DNA of 64,000 nt from the NCBI GenBank assembly GCA_947561715.1, contig OX387198.1:186001-250000 (forward strand). The letters run 5' to 3'. The notes under the pieces are model-generated. The model ran no database searches, had not been told where the DNA came from, and saw only the letters and a list, made by a program, of their open reading frames with translations. Position numbers and translations under genes: made by a program. Positions 9,973 to 20,522 of the stretch are shown one piece after another (within the stretch, counting starts at the first letter, position 1; each line of letters begins with the position of its first letter). Source of the DNA: Ascidia mentula. Lineage: Eukaryota > Chordata > Ascidiacea > Phlebobranchia > Ascidiidae.

Positions 9973-12900
9973 GTGTGGGGGAATGGGTAGATGGTAACCT
10001 CCGGTCAATTACACATAACGGCAGCGAAGAATTTATTTGCATTTCTACACAATACCACGACACTTTTGTGTGCAAATATACGACATTATAAACCCACGTG
10101 ACTCTACACACACGTGCACCGATGACGCCACAATGACGTAATAAAGGATTCGACAATTAGTTTGGTGGAAAAAACTCTGCAGAAAGATTTCACAGTCGGA
10201 AAAGTTGTGTTGATTTGGTAAAGATTTATGTTCAGTGCTTTCAAGTGTGGAGAATTGCAAGAAAAGTCATGAAATGAGGAATTGCACTCACCAACAATTA
10301 CCCTAAAAATTTAAATATTATTCATCTTCTATATTTCTTATAAAAAATAAAACACAATATTTGCCATCCCCCGATAACGTGCAGATAATAAAAACGTTCT
10401 ACATCTATTGTGACGCTTAAATATGACGTCACGGGGTAAGTTGAAATTATTCTCAAAAAAACGAAAGTAACAAAAAAACGTCAAAATGGACGACCACCGA
10501 ATTTGTATGAGGTAAGAACGTATTCCCACCAAACACTACCCAGTCTTACTTACACAGATCGACAGAAACCGTGACGTCACAACATGATCACGTGATCGTT
10601 TGTCACGTGGTTGGTTGAACACAGAATACACAGTGAGCTATCGATGAAATTACACAAGAACAAGGAAACTATACAAAGAGTTGGGGGAGAAGCAGATTCA
10701 ATAAAGTTTCCACTGTTTATCTCGAGTTTACAAAACAGAAACTCCACGAACATCTTCTTTTACAACAACAAGTTATTTTAAAAACCTGCACGTCAACAAC
10801 AATAGGTTGGTGAAGTTTAACAAACTGTCTTCACATAAACATATTTCTAACAACACGCAAACCGACTTACTACCACAGCACCAATCTATATGCGCAGTGG
10901 CAAGATCAACAGCACCATCCAGCGGTAGGTATAATCGTATCAAACCAACCACATGGTGGGGCTTCATCTGTCCGCGCGTCTCGCAGCAGCAACGTAAGAG
11001 AAGAGACAAAGCACAGCGTAACAAATCTCATTTGCGAGCGACGACTTGAATTTGTGTATCGTCACCTCGTCGGTGTTGCGGTCTGTGACGTAACAATAAC
11101 ACATTCAGCGTTTGAAGAAAACCTTATGACGCAACAAAGGATTCTTACTGTATTCTTCGAGAATAAATATTCCCTTTACTGTGTTGCATTTGCGGATCGT
11201 TTTTAACCCGAGGAAAACCTGGAAAAGAAAACACGATTTCTATGCCAGCCCACGTGCTTTTCAAGGTCATTTATCTCAAGGTTAGTTACAACAACTTAAA
11301 ACAAATACGAGCTGATTCCACAGGATTAAAAATAATAAAATATGCAGTGACGTCACAACAACATGCAAACATTCATTTGTGAAAAAAGAAAATCTTCAGC
11401 AAAAAAATATAAACTTCTGTCCACCCATTATCATCACAAACAACAAACAAAAAGACACAACAACAACAACAGGAATAATCGAGTCATGCTATACCTTGTT
11501 AACTCCCTGAAATACAAAAAAGCCGGGAAATTAAACAATAAAAATCACTCACAATTGAAGCAGTTTATCGCGTAATAATTTTACCATCAAGCTAGAAACA
11601 ACAACAGGTTTTCAACAGTTTTCGGTTGTAATGTTACAGATTCGGAACACAATTATACTGGTTTGTAGCGCCGTACAACTGCACGCACTGCATCATTTAA
11701 ATACAATCAGATAATTATGTGAGAACTTTAAGGTGGAAACTCCAGTGAATATTTAGCAAAGCAACACAAACAGCTCGATTCAATACAGAGGCAGCATTGG
11801 ATAAAATGACCTCAAGTTACCCGACTGTTGATGAACTTTAGATTCACCCCATCCAAAGTGACCTGGAGTAACCCACATTCACCAGTTTTCATGTCTTGGA
11901 TAGGGAATTCCCCGCCCAATTCCGGTTCTGTTGACAATAATTAATGACGTCACTTTTTGTGTTGTGGTTCGTTGGCATAGAAATCATATAAACTAGGTTT
12001 GTATTTTCATTGTTTTTGTGCCGGAACATTGAGAGGAAGTGACGTAATTTACAGACGACTCAAATAGTAGAATAATATAGGGGAATCACCGTTATGTCTC
12101 GCGGCAGCTTTTTCCATGGCTTCTTTGACGCAATGATACAACTCCCGACACTGAGTGAAAATAAGAACAAGGAAATTACACTGGGACACAAATTCGTCAC
12201 CAAACCACAAGACTGTGTAACATAGAAATCTGAGCGAATGTTAACGGTTACGCATGATCAACCACCTGTTATTATTTGTTATATATTTGAACAGTTGCTA
12301 GACAACCTCCAGGGTATCCATGACAACACCACATTATTGCACAGATTTCTATGTTACATAAGCTTATATGTGGATGAAGTTTGGCGAGGACTCTGGGTTC
12401 TGATGTATTTTAACGAAACACAAAACACTTGAACTCACTTTCTTGGTGTAAAACTTGTTGAGTTGGGTTTCCTGACCTTTTCGTTGCCACAAGCAGAGAA
12501 CTTTGGTTTTGGGACAGAAAGTCATGTTAATCAACTTCTCGTACCACCACCGTTCACAAATCGTCCCAAACCCGCTTCGTAGGATGATCGCATCGTCGCA
12601 TACCTTTCAACATACAACACACTGGATGAGAGAACAGTAAACATTTTGTGAATCATTTGGTGAAAATTCGTGCAGGAATTCGTCGTTTACCCTAGAAATC
12701 CACAGGCGAAATAAAATAAACGTTTTAAAGTGAAAAAAATTAGGAGATGACGTCACTATAGAATAAAGTCGACGTCATCAAGTAAATAGTAACCTCCATA
12801 CACAAAACGTCTCCTGTTGTGTCGGTTCCAGCGTGTACCACGAATGATTGCTTCCTTATATGGCGACTTCCGCACGGTTTCAAGTCGATCGCGTTGCCAT

Positions 12901-13084
12901 GGATACCCTGGAGGTTGTCTAGCAACAAATTCACTTCCGCACTGTGGGACAACCCCACATGGGACTTCCCCAACAGACGTCGGACCTGAACATGAAAGTT
13001 GGTGAAAAACTTGAAGTTGTTAATTTATTTTTCTACCTTCCGTTTAATGTCGTTGGTTGGGACGTTCATCATCACCATGTATGC
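9950..13084 (-). pseudogene. MADD: Partial duplicate of the 3' end of MADD
   Basis: A near-identical copy of 18532-21674 holding the last four recognised MADD exons: 12794-12985, 12439-12603, 12090-12150 and 11821-11927, plus the tail of the preceding exon (13037-13084), cut off by the duplication boundary. Reading frames and most splice sites are kept. Two changes point to relaxed constraint against the main copy: LFMEV became LCMEV at the end of the first full exon, and the last exon ends CGG|GTAA where the main copy has CAG|GTAA. It has no upstream exons of its own. It could be a dead tail or, less likely, be included by read-through splicing from MADD. Confidence 0.85.
12216..12358. mobile_element. 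143-bp MITE carrying a MADD exon fragment (copy 1)
   Basis: Ends TGTAACATAGAAATCTGAGC and GCACAGATTTCTATGTTACA form a 20-bp inverted repeat with one mismatch. Inside, 12294-12327 matches 34 nt of the MADD death-domain exon (12893-12926) in inverted orientation. It is duplicated with the MADD tail; the counterpart is 20811-20953. No clear target duplication is seen. Confidence 0.75.
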
Positions 13085-13294
13085 CAAGGTTGGAAAGTTG
13101 TACTCTGTCTCAATTTCGAAAAACGCCTGTATTTTTACCACACACTGCACATGGACGAAAACGAAAACGGTTTTCTTTAAAGCATTGATAAACCGTGTTA
13201 CCCGTTTGCTACAATTAAAAGCGAAAAAATATGCTCACCAAAGTTTTGAGCCAGGAAGACATCAGTAAACCATTTGATGCATCAATTGCATCAA

Positions 13295-15175
13295 TTTTCA
13301 AATTCGACTCGCGAAAACGACGAATTTACAGGGGCTTTTTGGTCAGCTTAAGTTAGGCTGTCAGGCTGTAAATTCAGACTCTGCACTAAATAAATCATCA
13401 ATATTTCTAATCTAAGCATGCAGAGAAAAGTTATTGGCAGTTAGTTTACGCCTTTGAAGGCTTGCTGCAAATTGGTCCTTGATTATAATGTGAGTTTACT
13501 TTGCCAGATATAATAGATGATTTAACCAGAAAGCCTGCTTCAACCCATATTTTTTTAATTTCTGATTAAACTAAAAGGCTGCATTTTCCTGGAATGTGTT
13601 CACAACAACACCATGGTAAGAGTATTCAAGTGAAAATTTCATGTTTAGTAGTATTAATTATCTCTGTCCTTCTTCACAGGATCCAGAAGATGTGATAGTT
13701 ACATAACATAAACTTGTGTCATGGCATTCTTGTCATATTTGTTTTATTTTGACAAACAGAAAAGGTTTACATAAGTCTGCTTTTGTATTTTATGGTTGAT
13801 TGTTGTTCACATAATCCTTTTGTAAATAAGATGCAGTAAAAATGAGTAAACAACCAGTTTGCATTGACTTGTTCTATTATAACACATCCAGCAGCAAATG
13901 AAAACAGTTAACACAAGTGTATGGCTGTGCTAAGCCAAATAATAGTTTCAGTTACTAAAAATTGTTGTTTTTGTGATGGAAAATGTACATGCCACATCAG
14001 TAGGGACATGAATCTCATATTTCTGAATACATCATTCTCCTTTCAAGCAAGTGTCAGCTATCCTGCAATGCATTTGTTTCCTTCAGGTCTCCAAAATGCA
14101 ACTTAGGTACTCAAAACGAATGTTGCCTTTTTGTATCTTGATGCTTGTACAATTCATTTAACACTTGCGCAGTATTTATCAAAATTAATGTACTTAAACT
14201 CGAGTAAGCATATCTTTCTAGCCCCAGCAGCATACAGCATTCTGACGTAGTTGTACTAGAACTAGTTTATAAGCACATCCTTCTAGCCCCAGCAGCATAG
14301 AGAATTCTCACGTAGTTGTACTAGAACTAGTTTATTACTTTTAAGGTTTATTGTAAACAGCAAACCCTAAACGCACAACCTCACAAACGAATTACCTAAT
14401 CCTAACTTCTTCGCGGCACTTGTCGCAACTGGGTTTAAGCTGACTTAATCTCTTTAAGCCGTCCCGTAAACCACTCTCTGCTAGTGATGTCTTGCGCCGG
14501 ATCCGGGTACCCGGACCCGGCCGGATATTGACCAATTTTCAATACCCGGACCCGGCCGGATAATACACTTAATTTTACCGGATAGTTGTGAAAGCATTTT
14601 TGTCCTAAAAACGGTCAAACATTTCGCAAATTACTCGTTTTTGGGATCCATTCTCGCCGACGTAAGATTTTTCTGTTGTCTGTTATTAAGGTTTTTCGTG
14701 ACGTGTTGTAACGTATTAATAAATACCCACGTTTATTTGTTCCCCTCATGACAGGCTAACCTTAACATAGCATTATGTTTGGCTATCAAACATTTTTGCC
14801 ATACCGATAAAATACACGAATCGGTGTTAACAAACTGCCGGATCCAAATTATCCGGCCGGATTTGATTGATAACTATCCGGATCCGGCCGGGCCGGATAA
14901 TTTGAAACTGGGAGCATCACTACTCTCTGCGTTAGATCGAAGGCTGAGACGGCTTAAGACGCTTGCCTTTTTCTCTTCGCCGAAAACGAGAGAGTCGGAT
15001 CGGCGAGTCAGCTTCGAAGCTGTCTTAAACCGTCATGTAAAGTGTGTGCGTCATATCAATCCATGTCACGAGGTGGTGCCATGAAGTTGATATTCAACGG
15101 TTGACGGAGGCCCTATAGTTACCACAATGTAACAGTCTTGCTTTGCTATTTATTAAATTTAAAACCATGGAAAAA
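13295..15175. repeat. Dispersed repeat X, copy 1
   Basis: 13295-14481 matches 16530-17673 plus 18502-18531; 14085-14481 plus 14923-15175 matches 52913-53490. It is interrupted by the hAT-type MITE at 14482-14922. Marker segments are the CAGGCTGTAAATTCAGACTC region, a repeated CTTCTAGCCCCAGCAGCATA segment near 14215 and 14280, and the GGCTGAGACGGCTTAAGACG region near 14945. No transposase or confident gene is visible; an open frame at 13921-14106 looks incidental. Confidence 0.8.
14482..14922. mobile_element. GC-rich hAT-type MITE
   Basis: A 441-bp element with ends TAGTGATG and CATCACTA, flanked by the 8-bp duplication CTCTCTGC at 14474-14481 and 14923-14930. The homologous site at 53240-53250 in another copy of repeat X is empty. 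Both ends are packed with CCGGATCCGG/CCGGCCGG motifs, unusual in this A/T-rich window. No transposase. Superfamily rests on target-duplication length and terminal shape. Confidence 0.9.
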
Positions 15176-16529
15176 CAAGTGCAGGCTGATACGATCACAC
15201 CTCGTTAAGTTTAGCGAGCTCGCTATTGACGCAAAACCTCGCTAACGCAACTTTTCGTATGACGAGCTGCGTTCTCGCTACACAATTCTCGTTAAGTTCC
15301 TCGCTATCTAACGAGGATCTCAGACCACTCGCTAAACTAATTTTTGTCGAAAATCTGCATTACGGCAGCATATTGTGCAATTATTTGTCATGAAAATAGA
15401 CCAAAATAACCAAGCATTCATGGAATATATTTCGCTTGGTGGTAATAGTTTAATTTTGCTTGCCTACATTTGCAATATCAGTAGGTATGTTTTAATATTT
15501 TTTCGAAGATTTGCAAAAGCCATAAAATAAAAGGCATTTAACAGCAAAACAATATACTATTTTAATATCGCTTGATAGGAAACAATACTAATCCGCATCC
15601 AATCGTCGAAAGGTTTCCGATCGCTTAAAATTCAAAACGATCAAGAAACGGCCATTTATCAAAATGCCCAACACAACCAAAGCAGTTGCTGTCGTCAAAG
15701 CAGCAGTTTTTTTGCGGTTGCATTAATACTCAGGGTTGTGAAAACGTTCGACAGAACTACACCATTCGAGAATGTATTAGTGTCAATTTTGCATGGGTTG
15801 TTTTTCATAACGTTTAATTAAATACAATATAGCCAATATTCAAGGGCCCCTGACATAACTTGCATATTTTTCCGCCCGAATAAGAGCGTAAAAAATTGAT
15901 AATATTGATCGGGAAATTATCTCATATTGTCGTAAACTTAAATAATGTAAACGAACAAAAAAATGTGGGGCAAATTCAAGATTCTATGCCGCATATGCGC
16001 AACATGTCAAATTGCGCAACTCGTATTCAGAAACATAGTACTTAAGGCGACGCAAAGGTCCCTTTCTCCTGAAAAGTGACGCATTATATCGTTTTCTTTG
16101 CGCGCTTGTACGAGGCCTTAACCAGATGTGCTCGCATACCATTTTCCAGAGAAATCTTTCTCGCATTTATTACGTAACAATCTTTAATTATTTGTGTCTA
16201 GTTTCTTTCCGTGTTGATTATATCAATTTCTGACAACATTCCGCTCATCCGTTGATGTTTACACACTGAGGATGTGTGACGTATTTTTAAATTCAAGCAA
16301 CATTTACTTTGGTTCTTCGCAAACGATTTTTATTCGTCGGCAGTTGGCGCCATAGAGCTATATTTGTTCTAACTTTTCTGGGCGAACAAACGTTGACTTC
16401 GTTGCCGCTAAACTCTATCGCCGTGCCTCGAATCGCTCGGATCAAGTTTACTGAAGTACTTGTGATCAGTAACAATGTTTACATGGCCAAGTCGACTTGA
16501 GCATCAAGTCGACTCGTGACCGGGTCACG
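15176..16529. other. Unannotated stretch with CTCGYTA cluster
   Basis: No exon, RNA gene or transposon recognised. The only structure I see is at 15201-15334, where CTCG(C/T)TA occurs seven times on the plus strand and its complement at least twice (15212 and 15308). A short segment near 16155-16172 (CTCGCATTTATTACGTAAC) recurs at 52889. Confidence 0.5.
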
Positions 16530-18531
16530 TGATTTTCAAATTCGACGCGCGAAAATGACGAATTTACATGGGGCTTTTAAGTCAGCTTAAGTTAAGCTGT
16601 CTCGGTCTGACAGGCTGTAAATTCAGACTCTGTACTAAATAAATTATCAATATTTCTAATCTAAGCATGCAGAGAAAAGTTATTGGCAGTTAGTTTACGC
16701 AAAGGCTTGCTGCAAATTGGTTCTTGATTATAATGTGAGTTTACTTTGCCAGATGTATAATAGATGATTTAACTAGAAAGCCTGCTGCAACCCATATTTT
16801 TAATTTCTGATTAAACTAAAAGGCTGCATTTTCCTGGAATGTGTTCACAACAACACCATGGTAAGAGTATTCAAGTGAAAATTTCATGTTTAGCAGTATT
16901 AGTTATCTCTGTCCTTCTTCACAGGATCCTTTTCAGAAGCTGTCTAATCCCGTAATCCCATGTACAATTGAGTGTCAGAAAAGGCTGAATGGAATGCTTC
17001 ATACCAGCCCAATGTTAATTAATTTGAAACAAATATACAGAAGCTGTGATAGTTACATAACATAAACTTGTGTCATGGCATTCTTGTCATATTTGTTGTT
17101 TTTTTGACAAACAGAAAAGGTTTACATAAGCCTGCTTTTGTATTTTATGGTTGATTGTTGTTCACATAATCCTTGCATAAATAAGATGCAGTAGCCTAAA
17201 TATGAATAAACAACCAGTTTGCATTGACTTGTTATATTATAGCACATCCAGCAGCAAATGAAAACAGTTAACACAAGTGCATTCTTCTTTCAAACAAGTG
17301 TCAGCATTCCTGCAATGCATTTGTTTCCTTCAGGTCTCCAAAATGCAACTTAGGTCCTCAAAACGAATGTTGCTTTTTTGTATCTTGATGCTTGTACAAT
17401 TCATTTAACACTTGCGCAGTATTTATCAAAATTAACTCGAGTAAGCACATCCTTCTCGCCCCTGCAGCATAGAGCATTCTGACGTAGTTGTACAAGAACT
17501 AGTTTATAAGCACATCCTTCTAGCCCCAGCAGCATAGAGAATTCTCACTTAGTTGTACTAGAACTAGTTTATTACTTTGAAGGTTTATTGTAAACAGCAA
17601 ACCCTCAACGCACAACCATAAACAAATTACCTAATCCTAACTTCTTCGCGGCACTTGTCGCAACTGGGTTTAAGACCGCATATCAGTAATTATATTAAAA
17701 TAGTTTTGCCCGCGGGGAATGCCCGTCTTGTACTCCTGCGTCATAGATAGTCTCAGTTCCGTCACAAGGCAACCGGTGATGCGTTGGGGTCAATTTTCTG
17801 GTTGAATGAGCAAGAAGTCACGTGGTGTAGCCAGGGCGATTTTCAGCGTGTTTAGTGCAGTTTTAGTGCATTTTTTGCTCTTCTCAGTCAGTCAGACGTT
17901 TGGTGCAGGGTGCTGTGAAAAGTTTAGTTGAAAAACCACCAAAATGTTCAAGGGGATGTAGCTCAAAATTGAATCACAGAAGTATACCTTAATTTGTGAT
18001 TTTATGTTAGGCCCGCCTCTTGGCTACGCAGTAAGGTGAAAATTAGTTGCAAGATAGTTGCTTAAAGCACCACCTAGGGGTCTTTTAGGCCCCCGATTAG
18101 TCATTATTTTAGCTAAATTGGCTGCAAAAAAATGTAAGATGGTTTTGCGAAAAAATGAATCACAAAAACCTCATCCAATTTGCAATTTAATGTTGGCCCT
18201 AACCCTTTTCTACGCAATGGCAAAAAAAATTGTCACAGGAAAGTTGCTTTGGTTGCCCCCTGGGACTGTTTTTGCTATCCTATAGGACAAAAGATCCTCC
18301 TGGAGGCTCCTCAGATCCTTGCTGTGTTTTGGCGGATGCAGCTGCAATCAATTTTTTTTCTCTATGAATAGTACCAGTAGATCTTCATGGGTCACTGACC
18401 ACAGGAATTGTTGTTGGCAAAAAAGCAAATCACTCAGTATGGGTATTAATGGTGATAGCCTTCAAAACTAGATTTTTGGGATTTAATACTGATATGCGGC
18501 CTTAAGCTGACTTAATCGCTTAAGCTGTCCT
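16530..18531. repeat. Dispersed repeat X, copy 2
   Basis: Matches 13310-14470 in direct orientation, with a local insertion near 16925-17040, and is split by the MITE at 17674-18501. Its right edge, around 18531, abuts the duplicated MADD tail. Repeat X plus the MADD tail therefore appear as two tandem modules of about 8.6 kb pitch. Confidence 0.8.
17674..18501. mobile_element. TTAA-type MITE, copy 2
   Basis: An 828-bp relative of 5017-5791 in the opposite orientation. Ends are GACCGCATATCAGTAA and, read inward from the right, GGCCGCATATCAGTAT, flanked by TTAA at 17670-17673 and 18502-18505. Homologous sites at 14435-14438 and near 53202-53205 keep a single TTAA and no insert. No transposase is coded. 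Confidence 0.9.
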
Positions 18532-20415
18532 GAAATACCAATATGCGTCCTTAAGTGTGGGGGAATGGGTAGATGGTAAACTCAGGTCAATTCCACATAA
18601 CGGTAGCGAAGAATTTATTTGCATTTCTACACAATACCACGACACTTTTGTGTGCAAATATACGACATTATAAACCCACGTGACTCTAAACACACGTGCA
18701 CCGATGACGTCACAATGACGCAATGAAGGATTCGACAATTAGTTTAGTGGAAAAACTCTGCAGACAGATTTCACAGTCGGAAAAGTTGTGTTGATTTGGT
18801 AAAGATTTATGTTCAGTGCTTTCAAGTGTGGAGAATTGCAAGAAAAGTCATGAAATGAGGAATTGCACGAAATAAATTGCACTCACCAACAATTACCCTA
18901 AAAATTTAAATATTATTCATCTTCTATATTTCTTATAAAAAATAAAACACAATATTTGCAATCCCCCGATAACGTGTAGATAATAAAAACGTTCTACATC
19001 TATTGTGACGCTTGAATATGACGTCACGGGGTAAGTTGAAATTATTCTCAAAAAAACGAAAGTAACAAAAAAACGTCAAAATGGACGACCACCGAATTTT
19101 TTTGAGGTAAGAACGTATTCCCACCAAACACTACCCAGTCTTACTCACACAGATCGACAGAAACCGTGACGTCACAACATGATCACGTGATCGTTTGTCA
19201 CGTGGTTGGTTGAACACAGAATACACAGTGAGCTATCGATGAAATTACACAAGAACAAGGAAACTATACAAAGAGTTGGGGGAGAAGCAGATTCAATAAA
19301 GTTTCCACTGTTTATCTCGAGTTTACAAAACAGAAACTCCACGAACATCTTCTTTTACAACAACAAGTTATTTTAAAAACCTGCACGTCAACAACAATAG
19401 GTTGGTGAAGCTTAACAAACTGTCTTCACATAAACATATTTCTAACAACACGCAAACCGACTTACTACCACAGCACCAATCTATATGCGTCGTGGCAAGA
19501 TCAACAGCACCATCCAGCGGTAGGTATAATCGTATCAAACCAACCGCATGGTGGGGCTTCATCTGTCCGCGCGTCTCGCAGCAGCAACGTAAGAGAAGAG
19601 ACAGAGCACAGCGTAACAAATCTCATTTGCGAGCGACGACTTGAATTTGTGTATCGTCACCTCGTCGGTGTTGCGGTCTGTGACGTAACAATAACACATT
19701 CAGCGTTTGAGGAAAACCTTATGACGCAACAAAGGATTCTTACTGTATTCTTCGAGAATAAATATTCCCTTTACTGTGTTGCATTTGCGGATCGTTTTTA
19801 ACCCGAGGAAAACCTGGAAAAGAAAACAAGATTTCTATGCCAGCCACGTGCTTTTCAAGGTCATTTATCTCAAGGTTAATTGCAACAACTTAAAACAAAT
19901 ACGAGCGGATTCCACAGGATTAAAAATAAATAAAATATGCAGTGACGTCACAACAACATGCAAACATTCATTTGTGAAAAAAGAAAATCTTCAGCAAAAA
20001 AATATAAACTTCTGTCCACCCGTTATCATCACAAACAACAAACAAAAAGACACAACAACAACAACAGGAATAATCGAGTCATGCTATACCTTGTTAACTC
20101 CCTGAAATACAAAAAAGCCGGGAAATTAAACAATAAAAATCACTCACAATTGAAGCAGTTTATCGCTTAATAATTTTACCACCAAGCTAGAAACAACAAC
20201 AGGTTTTCAACAGTTTTCGGTTGTAATGTTACAGATTCGGAACACAATTATACTGGTTTGTAGCGTCGTACAACTGCACGCACTGCATCATTTAAATACA
20301 ATCAGATAATTATGTGAGAACTTTAAGGTGGAAACTCCAGTGAATATTTAGCAAAGCAACACAAACAGCTCGATTCAATACAGAGGCAGCATTGGATAAA
20401 ATGACCTCAAGTTAC
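18532..20415 (-). other. 3' flank or last intron of MADD
   Basis: Sequence downstream of the last recognised MADD exon, duplicated at 9950-11820. I searched the minus strand for the family's final segment (in vertebrates starting VFIELNHIKKC) and did not find it. At 19166-19204 three palindromic sites cluster: GTGACGTCAC (CRE-type), GATCACGTGATC and CACGTG (E-boxes); the same cluster is at 10571-10609. AAATAAATT on the minus strand near 18612 could serve as a polyadenylation signal. Confidence 0.5.
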
Positions 20416-20522
20416 CTGACTGTTGATGAACTTTAGATTCACCCCATCCAAAGTGACCTGGAGTAACCCACATTCACCAGTTTTCATGTCTTGGATAGGG
20501 AATTCCCCGCCCAATTCCGGTT
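20416..20522 (-). CDS. MADD: MADD exon: [15 protein letters not shown]
   Basis: Codes [20 protein letters not shown] then [16 protein letters not shown], matching the conserved MADD C-terminal block. Acceptor TTGTCAACAG and donor CAG|GTAAC. Last recognised exon; ends in phase 0, so at least one more coding exon is expected. Confidence 0.92.

Noticed and set aside
10807-11049. Open frames on both strands around 10.8-11.0 kb and 19.4-19.6 kb
   Set aside because: Kept only because the segment is duplicated; they lie in the MADD 3' flank with no domain or splice support.
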